The notes: a model not told the origin generated them from the sequence alone. A stretch of DNA of 64,000 nucleotides from Psychromonas sp. MB-3u-54 (GCF_002836415.1 NZ_PJBP01000178.1:62001-126000); one strand, 5' to 3'. Shown: positions 40,572-52,372, counted from the stretch's first letter. Numbers and translations are program-made.

Positions 40572-42077
40572 ATGGATCAGCCAATTTTAGCACTAAAAGG
40601 CATTCATAAATCATTCCCTGGCGTAAAAGCCCTTGATAATGCGTGTTTAAATGTTTATCCCGGTAAAGTCATGGCTTTATTAGGGGAAAATGGTGCGGGT
40701 AAATCAACGTTAATGAAAGTATTAACCGGTATTTACGCGCTTGATCAAGGTGAAGTGCGTTATCAAGACCGGAAGGTTAATTTTGCCGGACCGCGTGAGT
40801 CACAGGAGGCGGGCATTGGTATTATTCATCAGGAGTTGAACCTGATTCCGGAATTAACCATTGCCGAAAATATTTTTCTTGGCCGCGAAATAACCAATGC
40901 ATTTGGCGGTATTAAGTGGTCTGTTATGTTTGATGCAGCGGATGCTTTGCTGCAGCGTTTAAATGTAAAACATAAATCCTCGCAGCTACTCGGGGATCTT
41001 AGTCTCGGTGAGCAGCAGATGGTTGAAATAGCAAAAGCACTGTCGTTTAAATCCAACGTTATTATTATGGATGAGCCGACGGATGCATTAACCGATACGG
41101 AAACGGCGTCTCTGTTTAAAGTGATTAACGAACTACGCGATGCGGGTTACGGCATTGTGTATATCTCCCATCGTTTAAAAGAGATCTTTGAGATTTGTGA
41201 TGATATCACCGTGTTACGGGACGGAAAATTTATTACAGAGCGCAAAGTGGCTGAGATAGATGAAGACACTCTAATCGAATTAATGGTTGGACGCCGATTG
41301 GATGAGCAGTATCCGCGTATAGACAGCAGCCATGGTACAACCTGCTTGGAGGTGAAAAACTTATCGGCTGCTGATGTTCATAATGTGAGTTTCACCCTTA
41401 ATCACGGTGAAATATTGGGTGTTTCAGGTTTAATGGGGGCGGGGCGCACTGAATTGATGAAGGTGATTTATGGCGCATTAAAACGCGACTCTGGTGAACT
41501 GCTTTTAGAAGGCACTCCTATTCACCCTCGCAATCCTCAGCAGGGGCTTGCTAATGGTATTGCTTATATCTCCGAAGACCGTAAAGGTGACGGACTGATT
41601 CTTGGATTATCCGTTAAAGAAAATATGTCTCTTTGTGCATTAAAACAATTCTCCAAAGGAATACAGCTGGACCATCATGCTGAAACGATGGTCGTTGAAG
41701 ACTTCATCGGTTTATTTAATATTAAAACCCCGTCAAAAGATCAAATTATCGGCAATTTATCCGGCGGTAATCAGCAAAAAGTCGCGATCGCTAAAGGGTT
41801 GATGACCAGACCAAAAGTGTTGATCCTTGATGAACCGACTCGCGGTGTGGATGTCGGTGCTAAAAAAGAGATCTACCAACTTATTAACCAATTTAAAGCG
41901 GAAGGCATGAGTATTATTCTCGTGTCTTCTGAAATGCCCGAGGTACTGGGTATGAGCGATCGTATTATTGTAATGCATCAAGGTCGAATCAGCGGTGAAT
42001 TTAACCACGCAGACGCTGATCAGGAAAAACTAATGGCTTGTGCTGTTGGTAAAATTAGCAACGAGGTAACAGCATGA
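40572..42077 (+). CDS. rbsA: ribose ABC transporter, double ATPase subunit
   Basis: 501 residues with two ABC domains. Domain 1: Walker [10 protein letters not shown], signature LSLGEQQM, Walker [11 protein letters not shown]. Domain 2: degenerate Walker [10 protein letters not shown], signature [16 protein letters not shown]. This asymmetry is normal for carbohydrate-uptake-2 ATPases. Overlaps rbsC by four bases. Confidence 0.97.
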   Translation: MDQPILALKGIHKSFPGVKALDNACLNVYPGKVMALLGENGAGKSTLMKVLTGIYALDQGEVRYQDRKVNFAGPRESQEAGIGIIHQELNLIPELTIAENIFLGREITNAFGGIKWSVMFDAADALLQRLNVKHKSSQLLGDLSLGEQQMVEIAKALSFKSNVIIMDEPTDALTDTETASLFKVINELRDAGYGIVYISHRLKEIFEICDDITVLRDGKFITERKVAEIDEDTLIELMVGRRLDEQYPRIDSSHGTTCLEVKNLSAADVHNVSFTLNHGEILGVSGLMGAGRTELMKVIYGALKRDSGELLLEGTPIHPRNPQQGLANGIAYISEDRKGDGLILGLSVKENMSLCALKQFSKGIQLDHHAETMVVEDFIGLFNIKTPSKDQIIGNLSGGNQQKVAIAKGLMTRPKVLILDEPTRGVDVGAKKEIYQLINQFKAEGMSIILVSSEMPEVLGMSDRIIVMHQGRISGEFNHADADQEKLMACAVGKISNEVTA

Positions 42078-43048
42078 ACAACAAAGTGATAGAGACACAA
42101 CACAAGAGCAAGCTGTTCAATAAAGAATGGCTTATTGAGCAGAAATCCCTGATTGCATTAATTTTGCTGATCACCGTTGTGGCATTTATGAATGAATATT
42201 TTTTTACGGTTAATAATCTGCTTAATATTCTCCGTCAAACCTCGGTAATCGCTATTATTGCGGCAGGCATGACATTAGTAATATTAACTGCCGGTATCGA
42301 TTTAAGTGTGGGTTCTATTCTTGCTTTATGTGGTGCCTTTGCCGCCAGTATGATCAGCCTGGAAATACCTATTTTCATTGCCGTCCCCATTTCATTATTA
42401 GGCGGGGCGCTGCTCGGCTGTGCAACGGGGGGGATAATTGCCAAAGGAAAAGTACAAGCCTTTATTGCAACTCTGGTAACCATGACCTTACTCCGTGGGG
42501 TGACTATGGTATACACCGATGGCCGCCCGATTTCGGCCGGGTACACCGATGTTGCGGATAATTTTGCCTGGTTTGGAACGGGTTATGTGTTTGGTATTCC
42601 GGTACCGGTTTGGATCATGATTGCGGTTTTTGCCGCCATCTGGTATCTGCTCAATCACACCCGTTTTGGCCGTTATGTTTATGCCTTGGGCGGCAATGAG
42701 TCAGCAACACTCTTATCCGGAATAAATGTCGATCGCGTTAAGATCGGTGTTTATGCCATTTGCGGATTATTATCGGCGCTTGCCGGGATCATTATTACGT
42801 CGCGTTTATCCTCGGCACAACCCACAGCCGGCATGGGCTATGAGTTAGATGCTATTGCTGCGGTGGTGGTCGGCGGGACAAGTTTAGCGGGTGGTAAAGG
42901 ACGGATTATGGGCACTCTGATCGGCGCTCTGATTATTGGCGTTTTAAACAATGCATTAAACCTAATGGACGTATCATCCTACTTTCAGATGATTGTTAAA
43001 GCGCTGGTCATTCTGCTGGCTGTACTGGTCGATAATAAACACAAATAA
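42074..43048 (+). CDS. rbsC: ribose ABC transporter permease
   Basis: 324 residues, about eight to ten membrane helices. [20 protein letters not shown] and the C-terminal [20 protein letters not shown] match the BPD_transp_2 permease family. The cytoplasmic N-terminus (1-25) is charged. Overlaps rbsA. Confidence 0.97.
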   Translation: MNNKVIETQHKSKLFNKEWLIEQKSLIALILLITVVAFMNEYFFTVNNLLNILRQTSVIAIIAAGMTLVILTAGIDLSVGSILALCGAFAASMISLEIPIFIAVPISLLGGALLGCATGGIIAKGKVQAFIATLVTMTLLRGVTMVYTDGRPISAGYTDVADNFAWFGTGYVFGIPVPVWIMIAVFAAIWYLLNHTRFGRYVYALGGNESATLLSGINVDRVKIGVYAICGLLSALAGIIITSRLSSAQPTAGMGYELDAIAAVVVGGTSLAGGKGRIMGTLIGALIIGVLNNALNLMDVSSYFQMIVKALVILLAVLVDNKHK

Positions 43049-43118
43049 AATTTTATTTTACCCCCCGCGGATGTTGAAAAACGCCGTAATATTATTAACA
43101 AAAGCAAAGGAACATAAC

Positions 43119-43997
43119 ATGAAAAAATTTACTAAACTGATTTCCGCAGCTGTTATTTCAGCTTCTTTCAGTGCCGGTGCGATGGCTCAAGATACTATCG
43201 CTATGGTTGTTTCAACCTTAAATAATCCCTTTTTTGTGAGCATGAAAGAGGGAGCCGAGGATAAGGCAAAGGAATTAGGCTATGAGCTGATTGTGCTTGA
43301 TTCACAAAATGATCCCAGCAAAGAGTTATCAAATGTTGAAGATCTTGTTGTTCGAGGCGTAAAAGCTATTCTAATCAATCCGACTGATTCCGATGCGGTG
43401 ACTAATGCGATTCGCATTGCTAATCAAGCTGATATTCCGGTGTTAACACTCGACCGTGGTGCTGCAGGTGGTGATGTTGTTACTCATATTGCATCTGATA
43501 ACATAGCCGGTGGCGAAATGGCCGGTAAATTTATTAATGATAAAATCGGTAAAAATGCCAAAGTTGTACAGCTCGAAGGTATTGCCGGTACGTCGGCTGC
43601 ACGTGAGCGTGGTGAAGGATTCATGAAAGCTGTTAGCACCTACAAGATGGACTTGTTAGCCAGCCAACCTGCTGATTTTGACCGTACCAAAGGTCTGAAT
43701 GTAATGGAAAATCTGCTTGCCTCTAAGCCTGACACTCAAGCTGTATTTGCCCAAAATGATGAAATGGCATTAGGGGCTATTCGTGCCGTACAGGCATCGG
43801 GTAAGAAAATATTAGTAGTCGGTTTTGATGGAACAGAAGGTGGTATTGCGGCTGTAAAACGTGGGATGCTTGGGGCTACTATTGCTCAACAACCGCGTCT
43901 GATTGGTTCTCTCGGTGTTGAATCTGCAGCAAAAGTACTTGAAGGTGAAGCTGTCGAAAAATACATTCCAGTGTCGTTAATGATGATTGTTAAATAA
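43119..43997 (+). CDS. rbsB: ribose periplasmic binding protein
   Basis: 292 residues. Sec signal peptide with cleavage after AGAMA (about residue 23), then [29 protein letters not shown] and [11 protein letters not shown] as in RbsB. I start at [11 protein letters not shown], preceded by AAAGGAAC. An upstream extension into rbsC is rejected. A terminator follows. Confidence 0.97.
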   Translation: MKKFTKLISAAVISASFSAGAMAQDTIAMVVSTLNNPFFVSMKEGAEDKAKELGYELIVLDSQNDPSKELSNVEDLVVRGVKAILINPTDSDAVTNAIRIANQADIPVLTLDRGAAGGDVVTHIASDNIAGGEMAGKFINDKIGKNAKVVQLEGIAGTSAARERGEGFMKAVSTYKMDLLASQPADFDRTKGLNVMENLLASKPDTQAVFAQNDEMALGAIRAVQASGKKILVVGFDGTEGGIAAVKRGMLGATIAQQPRLIGSLGVESAAKVLEGEAVEKYIPVSLMMIVK

Positions 43998-44016
43998 TTT
44001 TAAATGTGCACTTACA

Positions 44017-44051
44017 ACAGCCTGAGGATTTCATTCTCGGGCTGTATTTTT
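44017..44051 (+). terminator. terminator between rbsB and rbsK
   Basis: ACAGCCTGAG / CTCGGGCTGT with one G-T pair and a nine-base loop, followed by ATTTTT. It should make rbsB the end of most transcripts and lower rbsKR expression. Confidence 0.75.
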
Positions 44052-44065
44052 ACTCTTAACATCTT

Positions 44066-44366
44066 AAATACATTGTTTAAGCTTGTTTAAAACTAGGGCC
44101 TGTTTATCTTTCGTGGTTAATTTTTGTTCGTGATAAAAGCGGCGCGAGCTGTGTAGCTTAGTCATTCTAAGTAAATACCTCGCAACAAAGAGTAAAACGC
44201 TTTTAGCCGAACCCTTCGGGTAGCATTTGTAGCTCCTTTCTACGGCGTTATCGCTTATTTATGTAGAATAACTACACGGCATAAGCTCTGCCTTGTATAA
44301 AGAATCTACAAACTGCTGCAAAAACAATCCCGAAAGATAAATAGGCCCAGCTTAAACAATGTATTT
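44066..44366. mobile_element. MITE-like inverted-repeat element, copy 1
   Basis: Core 44096-44348 with 18-base inverted ends (GGGCCTGTTTATCTTTCG, 17/18 match). Outside the core lies a second perfect 17-bp inverted repeat (44066-44082 / 44350-44366). The interior shares blocks with copy 2, among them AGCATTTGT, ATGTAGAATAACTACAC and AAGCTCTGCCTTGTATAAAG. No coding frame. It separates rbsB from rbsK. Confidence 0.8.
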
Positions 44367-44391
44367 TAACTTTAATTAAAATGGTTTATTT

Positions 44392-45333
44392 ATGAATAAA
44401 TTAGTCGTTCTAGGCAGCGTTAACGCCGATCATGTTTTACAAGTCCCCTCTTTCCCGCGTCCCGGAGAAACCCTGTACGGCAAGGGGTATGCTGTTATCC
44501 CCGGGGGAAAGGGCGCTAATCAGGCCGTCGCGGCTGCGCGTTTGGGCGCCGATGTCGCGTTTATTGCCTGCGTTGGAGATGATAGTTTCGGGGTTAATAT
44601 TCGTGACGCTTTTAAAAGTGATGGAATCAATGTTGATGGTGTTATGATTGAAAAAAAGACGCCAACAGGGATCGCCATGATTCAAGTGTCGGCCAGCGGA
44701 GAGAACAGTATTTGCATATCTGCCGAAGCCAATAATCACCTCACGCCGGAGCGAATAAGCCCTTTTTCCTCTCTTATCAGCGCAGCTGAAATGCTGCTGA
44801 TGCAATTGGAAACGCCTATTGAAACTATTCAGGCTGCTGCTGAAACGGCTAAATTATCAGCCACTGTGGTAGTCTTAAATCCGGCTCCTGCACAATCATT
44901 AAGCGATGATTTATTAAAATTGGTTGATATTATTACGCCGAATGAAACGGAAGCTGAGCAGCTTACCGGTATTAAAGTCAAGGATATGCCCTCCGCACAA
45001 CAAGCCGCTGAAAAGTTGCATCACAAGGGAATCGAAACGGTGATGATAACTTTGGGTCGTGAGGGGGTCTGGTTAAGCCGGGCTGGCACGGGTAAGCAGA
45101 TAAAAGGTTTCGCAGTAAAAGCCGTGGATACAACAGCTGCAGGAGACACTTTCAATGGTGCGCTATTGACCCGGTTGCTGGAAAAGGCAAGTGTGGAAGA
45201 AGCGATTCGTTTTGCCCATGCCGCAGCCGCGATCACGGTAACCGGTAAAGGGGCACAAACATCAATTCCGAATCGCCAGGCGGTTGAGCAATTTTTACAA
45301 CAAATGGATAAAAATAATAATATAAGGATGTAA
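44392..45333 (+). CDS. rbsK: ribokinase
   Basis: Phosphorylates ribose to ribose-5-phosphate. 313 residues, PfkB family: PGGKGANQAVAAARLGADV near the start and catalytic DTTAAGDTFNGALL (Asp base, anion hole GAGD-like) near the end. Eight bases ahead of rbsR. A MITE lies just upstream, so its promoter, if separate, would be inside or beside that element. Confidence 0.97.
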   Translation: MNKLVVLGSVNADHVLQVPSFPRPGETLYGKGYAVIPGGKGANQAVAAARLGADVAFIACVGDDSFGVNIRDAFKSDGINVDGVMIEKKTPTGIAMIQVSASGENSICISAEANNHLTPERISPFSSLISAAEMLLMQLETPIETIQAAAETAKLSATVVVLNPAPAQSLSDDLLKLVDIITPNETEAEQLTGIKVKDMPSAQQAAEKLHHKGIETVMITLGREGVWLSRAGTGKQIKGFAVKAVDTTAAGDTFNGALLTRLLEKASVEEAIRFAHAAAAITVTGKGAQTSIPNRQAVEQFLQQMDKNNNIRM

Positions 45334-45341
45334 GAACGCGA

Positions 45342-46346
45342 ATGGCAACCATAAAAGATGTAGCAAAACATGCCGGCGTATCGACTTCAACGGTCAGTCA
45401 TGTTTTAAATCAAACACGTTATGTCAGCGAAGATATCACGGCCCGCGTAAAAAAGGCGGTCGATCAACTGCAATATGCGCCGTCAGCCTTAGCGAGAAGC
45501 CTTAAGCTTAAATATACACATACCTTTGGTATGTTAGTGACAACCTCAACGAATCCCTTTTTTGCGGAAGTGGTAAAGGGGGTTGAGCGCCGCTGTTATG
45601 AGCAAGGTTATAATTTACTGCTCTGTAATACGGAAGGAGATTTGGAGCGTTTACGTTTTAATATCGACATGCTGCTGCAAAAAAGGGTGGATGGATTATT
45701 ATTGATGAGCGATGAGATTGTCAGTCAAAATCTGGATATTTTTGCCCGCCATAAAGCCGTGCCGACCGTGGTCATGGATTGTGGTAAAACGCATTTTCCG
45801 GCAGATAAAATACAGGATAATTCTTATCTTGGTGGTTATCTAGCAACCGAGTATCTGATAAAAAAAGGTCACCGAAAAATTGGTTGTATTACCGGGCCTC
45901 TCAATAAACCGATGGCTGAGAAACGTTGGGCGGGTTATCAACAGGCGATGCTGGATGCCGGGATTTTCATCAATCCTGATTGGCTGGCGGACGGCAATTT
46001 TGAATGTGAAGGGGGTCAACAAGCCTTCGATAAAATATTAAGCAGAGGCACCTTGCCCAGCGCACTGTTTGTTTGCAACGATATGATGGCCTTGGGTGTT
46101 ATTAACAGCGCCAGCAAACATGGTATATCAATTCCCGATGATTTATCTATTATTGGCTATGACGATATTAAAATAGCCCGGTTTTTCACCCCCTCATTGA
46201 CCACTATTCATCAACCTAAATTTAATTTAGGGCGCAAAGCCTTTGATACCCTGTTAGATAAAATTCAAAGCAAAAGAGAAAATGATTTAGAAATAAAGTT
46301 AGAACCCACATTAGTTGAGCGGGACAGTGTTAAGCAGATAGGTTAA
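45342..46346 (+). CDS. rbsR: LacI-family ribose repressor
   Basis: 334 residues. The N-terminal helix-turn-helix ATIKDVAKHAGVSTSTVSHV with VNQTRYVS-type hinge helix is followed by a periplasmic-binding-protein-like ribose domain. Most likely represses rbsDACBKR through the operator at 40027-40052 and is relieved by ribose (known for E. coli RbsR). Confidence 0.93.
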   Translation: MATIKDVAKHAGVSTSTVSHVLNQTRYVSEDITARVKKAVDQLQYAPSALARSLKLKYTHTFGMLVTTSTNPFFAEVVKGVERRCYEQGYNLLLCNTEGDLERLRFNIDMLLQKRVDGLLLMSDEIVSQNLDIFARHKAVPTVVMDCGKTHFPADKIQDNSYLGGYLATEYLIKKGHRKIGCITGPLNKPMAEKRWAGYQQAMLDAGIFINPDWLADGNFECEGGQQAFDKILSRGTLPSALFVCNDMMALGVINSASKHGISIPDDLSIIGYDDIKIARFFTPSLTTIHQPKFNLGRKAFDTLLDKIQSKRENDLEIKLEPTLVERDSVKQIG

Positions 46347-46349
46347 ATT

Positions 46350-46415
46350 CAGCCGTCAGCCGTCAGCCGTCAGCCATCAGCCGTCAGCCGTCAGCCATCA
46401 GCCGACAGCCGTCAG
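46350..46415. repeat. heptamer minisatellite CAGCCGT, 9 units
   Basis: Nine uninterrupted seven-base units (CAGCCGT, with CAGCCAT and CAGCCGA variants) plus CAG. It fills the whole gap between the convergent rbsR and ilvD genes. Confidence 0.95.
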
Positions 46416-46418
46416 TTT

Positions 46419-48257
46419 CTATTTCAGCTTGCTTATGTCGCGTATTGCGCCTTTATCGGCAGAGGTTGCCATTAAAGCATAAACCTTGAGTGCCGTTGAA
46501 ATGTGGCGTTCACGGCTAACGGGTTTCCAGCCATGAATATCCATTGCAGTGCGACGTTCAGCTAAGATTTGTTCAGATACCTTTAAGTCCATTGACCGTG
46601 TTGGAATGTTGATATCAATAATATCCCCATTTTCAATCAGACCAATAACACCACCGGCGGCGGCTTCCGGTGAAGCGTGACCGATTGAAAGTCCAGAGGT
46701 ACCTCCTGAGAAACGGCCATCGGTAATTAATGCACATTTTTTACCTAAGCCCATGGATTTCAGGTAACTGGTCGGATAAAGCATTTCCTGCATGCCCGGG
46801 CCGCCCTGAGGGCCTTCATAACGGATAACAACCACATCACCTTCGACCACTTTACCCCCTAAAATAGCGGCTACTGCATCATCCTGGCTTTCGTATATTT
46901 TAGCCGGGCCGGTAAAGGTAAGATTATCATCATCAACGCCAGCTGTTTTAACCACAGCACCGTCAACGGCCATGTTCCCAAATAATACGGCAAGACCGCC
47001 TTCAGTGCTAAAGGCATGCTCCAGTGAACGGACGCAACCTGCTGCGCGATCATTATCAACGGTATCCCAGCGACAAGACTGACTGAAGGGTTTTACCGTA
47101 CGAATACCGGCTGGTCCCGCACGATAAAAATCAATAATTTTCGAATCAGTGGTTTGCATAATATCGTATTTTGCCAACTGCTCTTTCATGGTCGGGCTAA
47201 GGATAGTTGGAATATTACTGTTTAATAAACCCGCGCGATCCAATTCGCCTAAAATAGCCATCACACCACCCGCACGGTGCACATCTTCCATATGGTACAA
47301 AGGAGTGGAAGGCGCAACTTTACAAAGCTGAGGAATACGGCGGGACATTTCATCCATGTCGGCCACGGTGTAGTCCAGCTCAGCTTCCTGAGCGCAGGCT
47401 AACAGATGTAAAATTGTATTGGTTGAGCCGCCCATGGCGATATCAAGTGCCATTGCATTTTCAAAAGCTTCCCGACAGGCAATTGCTCGCGGCAATACTG
47501 AATAATCATCCTGTTCGTAATGACGTTTAGTAATATCAACAATACGTTCACCCGCCTCTAAAAACAGCTGTTCACGGTCGGCATGGGTCGCAAGCATTGA
47601 GCCGTTACCCGGCAATGAAAGCCCCAGTGCTTCGGTTAAACAGTTCATTGAATTGGCGGTAAACATACCAGAGCATGACCCGCAAGTCGGGCAGGCACTG
47701 CGTTCAACTTTAGCCAGATCTTCATCGGAAACATTTTTATCCGGTCCCATGACCATCGCATCAACTAAGTCGAGCTTGATAATTTGATCGGAAAGTTTGG
47801 TTTTACCCGCTTCCATCGGACCACCGGACACAAAAATAACCGGAATATTTAAACGTAATGCCGCCATTAACATTCCCGGCGTGATTTTGTCACAGTTGGA
47901 GATACAAACAATGGCATCGGCGCAGTGTGCATTGACCATATATTCAATCGAATCAGCAATCAAATCACGAGAGGGCAGGCTATAGAGCATACCCGAGTGA
48001 CCCATAGCAATACCATCATCAATGGCAATAGTATTAAACTCTTTGGCGATCCCGCCGGCAGCTTCAACGGCTCCTGCAACAAGTTGCCCCATGTCCTTTA
48101 AATGTACATGGCCGGGAACAAATTGGGTAAATGAGTTAGCAATGGCAATGATTGGTTTTCCGAAATCATCATCTTTCACGCCAGTTGCACGCCATAGTGC
48201 ACGAGCACCCGCCATATTACGGCCATGGGTTGATGTTTTTGAACGATACTGTGGCAT
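46419..48257 (-). CDS. ilvD: dihydroxy-acid dehydratase
   Basis: Third step of valine/isoleucine synthesis. 612 residues. Iron-sulfur ligands are in [12 protein letters not shown] and [35 protein letters not shown] is the C-terminal signature. It follows ilvM by 143 bases. No ilvE lies between them, unlike the E. coli ilvGMEDA order. Confidence 0.97.
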   Translation of the reverse strand: MPQYRSKTSTHGRNMAGARALWRATGVKDDDFGKPIIAIANSFTQFVPGHVHLKDMGQLVAGAVEAAGGIAKEFNTIAIDDGIAMGHSGMLYSLPSRDLIADSIEYMVNAHCADAIVCISNCDKITPGMLMAALRLNIPVIFVSGGPMEAGKTKLSDQIIKLDLVDAMVMGPDKNVSDEDLAKVERSACPTCGSCSGMFTANSMNCLTEALGLSLPGNGSMLATHADREQLFLEAGERIVDITKRHYEQDDYSVLPRAIACREAFENAMALDIAMGGSTNTILHLLACAQEAELDYTVADMDEMSRRIPQLCKVAPSTPLYHMEDVHRAGGVMAILGELDRAGLLNSNIPTILSPTMKEQLAKYDIMQTTDSKIIDFYRAGPAGIRTVKPFSQSCRWDTVDNDRAAGCVRSLEHAFSTEGGLAVLFGNMAVDGAVVKTAGVDDDNLTFTGPAKIYESQDDAVAAILGGKVVEGDVVVIRYEGPQGGPGMQEMLYPTSYLKSMGLGKKCALITDGRFSGGTSGLSIGHASPEAAAGGVIGLIENGDIIDINIPTRSMDLKVSEQILAERRTAMDIHGWKPVSRERHISTALKVYALMATSADKGAIRDISKLK

Positions 48258-48400
48258 TTTAATTCCTTACTGGTTGATAAATAATCACTTCTTCAAAGAG
48301 GAGTAAACTGTTTAATAGCGTTTGCAAACTGTCTGTTAGGGAGTCACAAATTAACTTCTTTTGACAGAAAAGGTAACTTGTATGACAGAGTCAAGAGACC

Positions 48401-48658
48401 CTAGGCACTTTCTTTTACCGGTTGTGTCTGCCCGAGTACTGCAACCTGCGTAATGCCGAATATTTTTTCAATTTGCTTACTTAATAAACTCACCGGGCGA
48501 TCACTGCTGACCGTCACGGTTACATGTAATAATTTACAATTTCCGGTGCATTCGGCGTTTATTTTTTGTATAAAAAAACCGCGGTGGCGAATAACGCGTA
48601 ACAGTCTTTCCAATAATTCAGGGCTGTTCTCACCTTGAATTATCATTAAGTAATTCAT
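48401..48658 (-). CDS. ilvM: acetolactate synthase II small subunit
   Basis: 85 residues with one ACT-like domain ([20 protein letters not shown]), the length of IlvM. Supports the large subunit IlvG. Overlaps ilvG by four bases, so translation is coupled. Confidence 0.93.
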   Translation of the reverse strand: MNYLMIIQGENSPELLERLLRVIRHRGFFIQKINAECTGNCKLLHVTVTVSSDRPVSLLSKQIEKIFGITQVAVLGQTQPVKESA

Positions 48659-50301
48659 TCTAAATTCTCCATCATTTTGTTATTTGCAGCGCCCGGTGGC
48701 ACCAATGGCCAGACATTCTCCGCTTCTGAAATAGACACATGTAACAAATAGGCACCCTCACTGTTAAGCAGTCTAGTCAATGCATCCGGAATCTGCGATT
48801 TTGCCACAATGGTTTCGCCGGGAATATCAAAGGCACTTGCCAGAGTCACAAAATCCGGATTATCGCTTAAAATCGTTTCACTATAGCGACCTTCAAAAAA
48901 TAGCTGCTGCCATTGACGAACCATGCCTAAGCGCTGATTGTCAATCAGAAGGATTTTAATCGGTAATTTACCGCGTTTGATGGTCCCAAGTTCCTGTACA
49001 TTCATCATAAATGAACCATCGCCTGAAACCGCAATCACGGTATTATCAGGTCTTGCCATTTGTGCGCCAACAGCGGCTGGAATCCCAAACCCCATGGTTC
49101 CCAAACCCGAACTGGAAATATGGTTTTCAGGACGATCGACAAACATGTGCTGTGCAACCCACATTTGATGCTGTCCTACGTCACTGCAGATGACCGTGTC
49201 TGCCGGCATCATTTTTGCGAGTTTTCTAAGCAGGGCGGGAGCAAAAATAGCGCCACCGGGATGGTCATAACGATTGGCAAAATCCATCTTCATTTTGGCG
49301 ACGTAGCTTCGCCAGTTGAGTATGCTGGTGGCGATTTCTATTGCCGGTAAAATTAATTTCAAATCATCATTCATGGCCAGCTCAACCACGCGTAACTTAT
49401 CTATTTCGGCGGCATCAACATCCAGGTGGATAACTTTTGCATAGGGAGCAAATTCTTCTAGTTTTCCAGTAACCCGATCGTCAAATCGCGCGCCAATAGC
49501 AATCAGCAGATCGCACTCTTGAATGGCCATATTAGCCGCCTTACTGCCGTGCATTCCCACCATGCCGAGAAAATAATCGGAGTCATAGGGGATGGATCCG
49601 ATGCCTTTTAATGTACACACACTGGGGATTTTTGATGTTTTGATGAAACTGCGCAACTCTGTTACTGCACCGGCCATACCGACACCACCCCCGGCATAGA
49701 TAAGCGGTTTAGTGGACGACTGAATCATTGACCTTGCCTGTCTTAGTAATGAATTATCCAAGGGTTTTGAGTCGCTGGCGGGTTGTGTTAAATGATGGAT
49801 AACGGCATCTGCAAGTTGAATATCCTTAGGGATATCGATCAGGACAGGACCGGGTCGACCCGACTGAGCAATTTGAAATGCCTGCTCAATAATCGGCCCT
49901 AACTGTTCAGGGCTTTGCACCATAAAACTATGTTTGGTACAGGCTAAGGAAAGGCCCAGTACATCAACTTCCTGAAAAGCATCGGTACCAATTAAATCGC
50001 TGGCCACTTGACCGGTGATAGCGATAATGGGAATTGAATCTAATAATGCATCTGCAAGTCCTGTTATCAGGTTGGTTGCGCCGGGGCCTGAAGTGGCGAT
50101 ACAGACACCGGTTTTTCCGGTTGCGCGTGAATAACCGATAGCGGCCATTGCTGCACCTTGTTCATGACGGCAAAGAAGGTGTTCAACACCGCCATCATAG
50201 AGAGCATCATACAAGGGCATAATTGCCCCGCCAGGATAACCAAAAACTTGTGTTACGTTTTGCTGCTTTAATGCCTGGACGACAGAGTGGGCACCATTCA
50301 T
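48655..50301 (-). CDS. ilvG: acetolactate synthase II large subunit
   Basis: Makes acetolactate or acetohydroxybutyrate with thiamine diphosphate and FAD. 548 residues, intact, not frameshifted as in E. coli K-12. [33 protein letters not shown] with the catalytic Glu region and the cofactor motif [20 protein letters not shown] are present. AGGAAT precedes the ATG. Confidence 0.96.
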   Translation of the reverse strand: MNGAHSVVQALKQQNVTQVFGYPGGAIMPLYDALYDGGVEHLLCRHEQGAAMAAIGYSRATGKTGVCIATSGPGATNLITGLADALLDSIPIIAITGQVASDLIGTDAFQEVDVLGLSLACTKHSFMVQSPEQLGPIIEQAFQIAQSGRPGPVLIDIPKDIQLADAVIHHLTQPASDSKPLDNSLLRQARSMIQSSTKPLIYAGGGVGMAGAVTELRSFIKTSKIPSVCTLKGIGSIPYDSDYFLGMVGMHGSKAANMAIQECDLLIAIGARFDDRVTGKLEEFAPYAKVIHLDVDAAEIDKLRVVELAMNDDLKLILPAIEIATSILNWRSYVAKMKMDFANRYDHPGGAIFAPALLRKLAKMMPADTVICSDVGQHQMWVAQHMFVDRPENHISSSGLGTMGFGIPAAVGAQMARPDNTVIAVSGDGSFMMNVQELGTIKRGKLPIKILLIDNQRLGMVRQWQQLFFEGRYSETILSDNPDFVTLASAFDIPGETIVAKSQIPDALTRLLNSEGAYLLHVSISEAENVWPLVPPGAANNKMMENLE

Positions 50302-50393
50302 TAGTATATTCCTGAATTTAGTGAATACTTATCGTTTTTTGTTTTAATAATAAAAAATCAAAACAAGCAATTAGTAAAATTTGAGAGTGTGCC

Positions 50394-50422
50394 TTTATAG
50401 CAAATAAAAGTTATTTCCTCAA
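50394..50422 (-). promoter_or_regulatory. predicted sigma-70 promoter of ilvGMD
   Basis: On the minus strand: TTGAGG, 17-base spacer, TATAAA. It ends 93 bases before the ilvG ATG. The leader between them shows no branched-chain-rich peptide and no terminator hairpin, so I find no ilvL-type attenuator. Confidence 0.55.
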
Positions 50423-50548
50423 CTATTGTTAATGGCTGGGTGAGTCCACTGCAAAATGTGGTTATCTATGCTCAAAGCGGTTGCAGTGACTTTTTACATG
50501 CCGTCAAAAAAGACAGCTTGTTGGGATTGGGGATTTTATGCCGGAGAC

Positions 50549-50577
50549 AAAAACGGCTTCAATAAAGAAGCCGTTTT
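50549..50577 (-). terminator. terminator after the peroxiredoxin gene
   Basis: AAACGGCTTC / GAAGCCGTTT stem, extended by A-T pairs, with a six-base loop and T run on the minus strand. Confidence 0.9.
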
Positions 50578-50657
50578 TATTTAAATGATCATCGAGAAAT
50601 TTGGCTGTTTTTGTATGCTTATGCTGCAATACAAAAGTGCCATTTTTTCATTTAAAT

Positions 50658-51260
50658 TTATAGGTCGTCGTTATGCTCAGATAAGTATTTAGCAACACCT
50701 TCTGGAGATGCTTCCATACCGGCTTTATCTTTAACCCATTGTGCTGGACATACTTCGCCGTGCTCTTCATGGAACTGAAGCGCATCAACCATACGTAACA
50801 TTTCATCAACATTACGGCCAAGCGGTAAATCGTTAACTACTTGATGACGAACTACGCCATTTTTGTCGATTAAGAAAGATCCACGTAGTGCAACACCGGC
50901 AGCTTCTAATTCAACATCGTATGCTTTACAAATTTCATGTTTAACATCGGCAACCAGTGGGTATTGTACCTGACCGATACCACCATCGTTGATTGCCGTG
51001 TTGCGCCATGCGTTATGAGTGAATTGTGAATCGATTGAAACACCGATTACTTCAACACCACGTGCTTGGAATTCACTAAAACGTTTGTCGAATGCGATTA
51101 ACTCAGAAGGACATACAAAAGTAAAATCAAGAGGGTAGAAAAAGATGACTGTTTCTTTACCAGCAGAAAAATCTTTCAGGTTAAAATTATCAACGATTTC
51201 GCCATTACCGAGAACAGCTGCCGCTGTAAAATCAGGAGCTTGTTGGCCTACTAATACCAT
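50658..51260 (-). CDS. 2-Cys peroxiredoxin (AhpC/Prx1 type)
   Basis: 200 residues. Reduces hydrogen peroxide and organic peroxides. Peroxidatic Cys50 in DFTFVCPSE and resolving Cys171 in GEVCPAQW. The tail with YLSEHNDDL is the Prx1-type C-terminus. Monocistronic with its own terminator. No ahpF or oxyR lies beside it, so the reductant is probably thioredoxin (inference). Confidence 0.94.
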   Translation of the reverse strand: MVLVGQQAPDFTAAAVLGNGEIVDNFNLKDFSAGKETVIFFYPLDFTFVCPSELIAFDKRFSEFQARGVEVIGVSIDSQFTHNAWRNTAINDGGIGQVQYPLVADVKHEICKAYDVELEAAGVALRGSFLIDKNGVVRHQVVNDLPLGRNVDEMLRMVDALQFHEEHGEVCPAQWVKDKAGMEASPEGVAKYLSEHNDDL

Positions 51261-51529
51261 GAGTTATTCCTTTTAAAAATAAAAAAAGTGCTTTCACACA
51301 TTGCTAACGCAATATCATGCGTCAAATGACAAAAAGATTCGAATTGTTTTTATCAATCAGTTTGATAGGAAAAGACTATCAAACTGATTGCTTATTATAA
51401 AAAACAATGAGCATATATAATCCGCTCTGAGTGCTGTTAGGCGTTTAGATCGAATTTTCTGTTATGACCAAAGGCTTGCCCGTTCAAAGGGCAATAAAAA
51501 GAGAAGAGAAGAGAAGATTGCTGTGATCA

Positions 51530-52372
51530 TTATGGATTACGACCAAATTTTGAAAAATCAGGTTTACGCTTTTCATTAAAAGCATTACGTCCCTCCTGAC
51601 CCTCTTCGCTCATATAAAAAAGCATGGTGGCATTACCCGCCAGCTCTTGCAATCCGGCCTGCCCGTCACAATCCGCATTTAATGCAGCTTTTAAACAGCG
51701 CAACGCCATGGGGCTGTTTTGCAGGATCTCTCTGCACCATTTTACGGTTTCCTTTTCTAAAGAAACAAGAGGTACAACGGTGTTGACCATCCCCATCTCC
51801 AGCGCTTCCTGAGCATCATACATGCGGCATAAAAACCAAATTTCGCGTGCTTTTTTCTGACCAACGATGCGCGCCATATAACTGGCTCCCCAGCCGCCAT
51901 CAAAGGAGCCCACTTTAGGGCCGGTTTGCCCGAATTGTGCGTTGTCAGCAGCGATGGTTAAATCACACATCATATGCAGGACATGACCGCCGCCCACTGC
52001 ATAACCTGCTACCATCGCAATCACAGGTTTTGGGCAAGTACGAATCTGGCGCTGAAAATCCAGAACGTTAAGATGATGACCGCCGCTTTCATCCTTATAA
52101 CCCGAGTCCCCGCGGACGCTTTGATCCCCTCCGGAACAAAAAGATAAGGGACCTTGGCCGGTGAGAATAATGACGCCAATGTCACCATCATAACGCGCAT
52201 CCTGAAGTGCCTGCATCATTTCATTCACTGTTTTCGGACGAAAAGCGTTACGGATATGCGGACGGTTAATCGTTATTTTGGCGATTCCATCGGCTTTGTG
52301 ATAAAGAATGTCAGTGAAGTCTAAGGTGCTTTTTTTCCATGCAATGGGTGCATAACCCTCTTTTTCAGGCAT
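51530..52372 (-). CDS. menB: 1,4-dihydroxy-2-naphthoyl-CoA synthase
   Basis: Ring-closing step of menaquinone synthesis. 280 residues, crotonase fold: [11 protein letters not shown] oxyanion loop, [10 protein letters not shown], the [15 protein letters not shown] segment specific for MenB, and C-terminal [12 protein letters not shown]. It lies 315 bases after menH, probably on its own transcript. menC and menE are not in the window. Confidence 0.97.
   Translation of the reverse strand: MPEKEGYAPIAWKKSTLDFTDILYHKADGIAKITINRPHIRNAFRPKTVNEMMQALQDARYDGDIGVIILTGQGPLSFCSGGDQSVRGDSGYKDESGGHHLNVLDFQRQIRTCPKPVIAMVAGYAVGGGHVLHMMCDLTIAADNAQFGQTGPKVGSFDGGWGASYMARIVGQKKAREIWFLCRMYDAQEALEMGMVNTVVPLVSLEKETVKWCREILQNSPMALRCLKAALNADCDGQAGLQELAGNATMLFYMSEEGQEGRNAFNEKRKPDFSKFGRNP

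Noticed and set aside
46350-46415. CRISPR-like repeat
   Set aside because: Units are seven bases with no spacers; it is a minisatellite.
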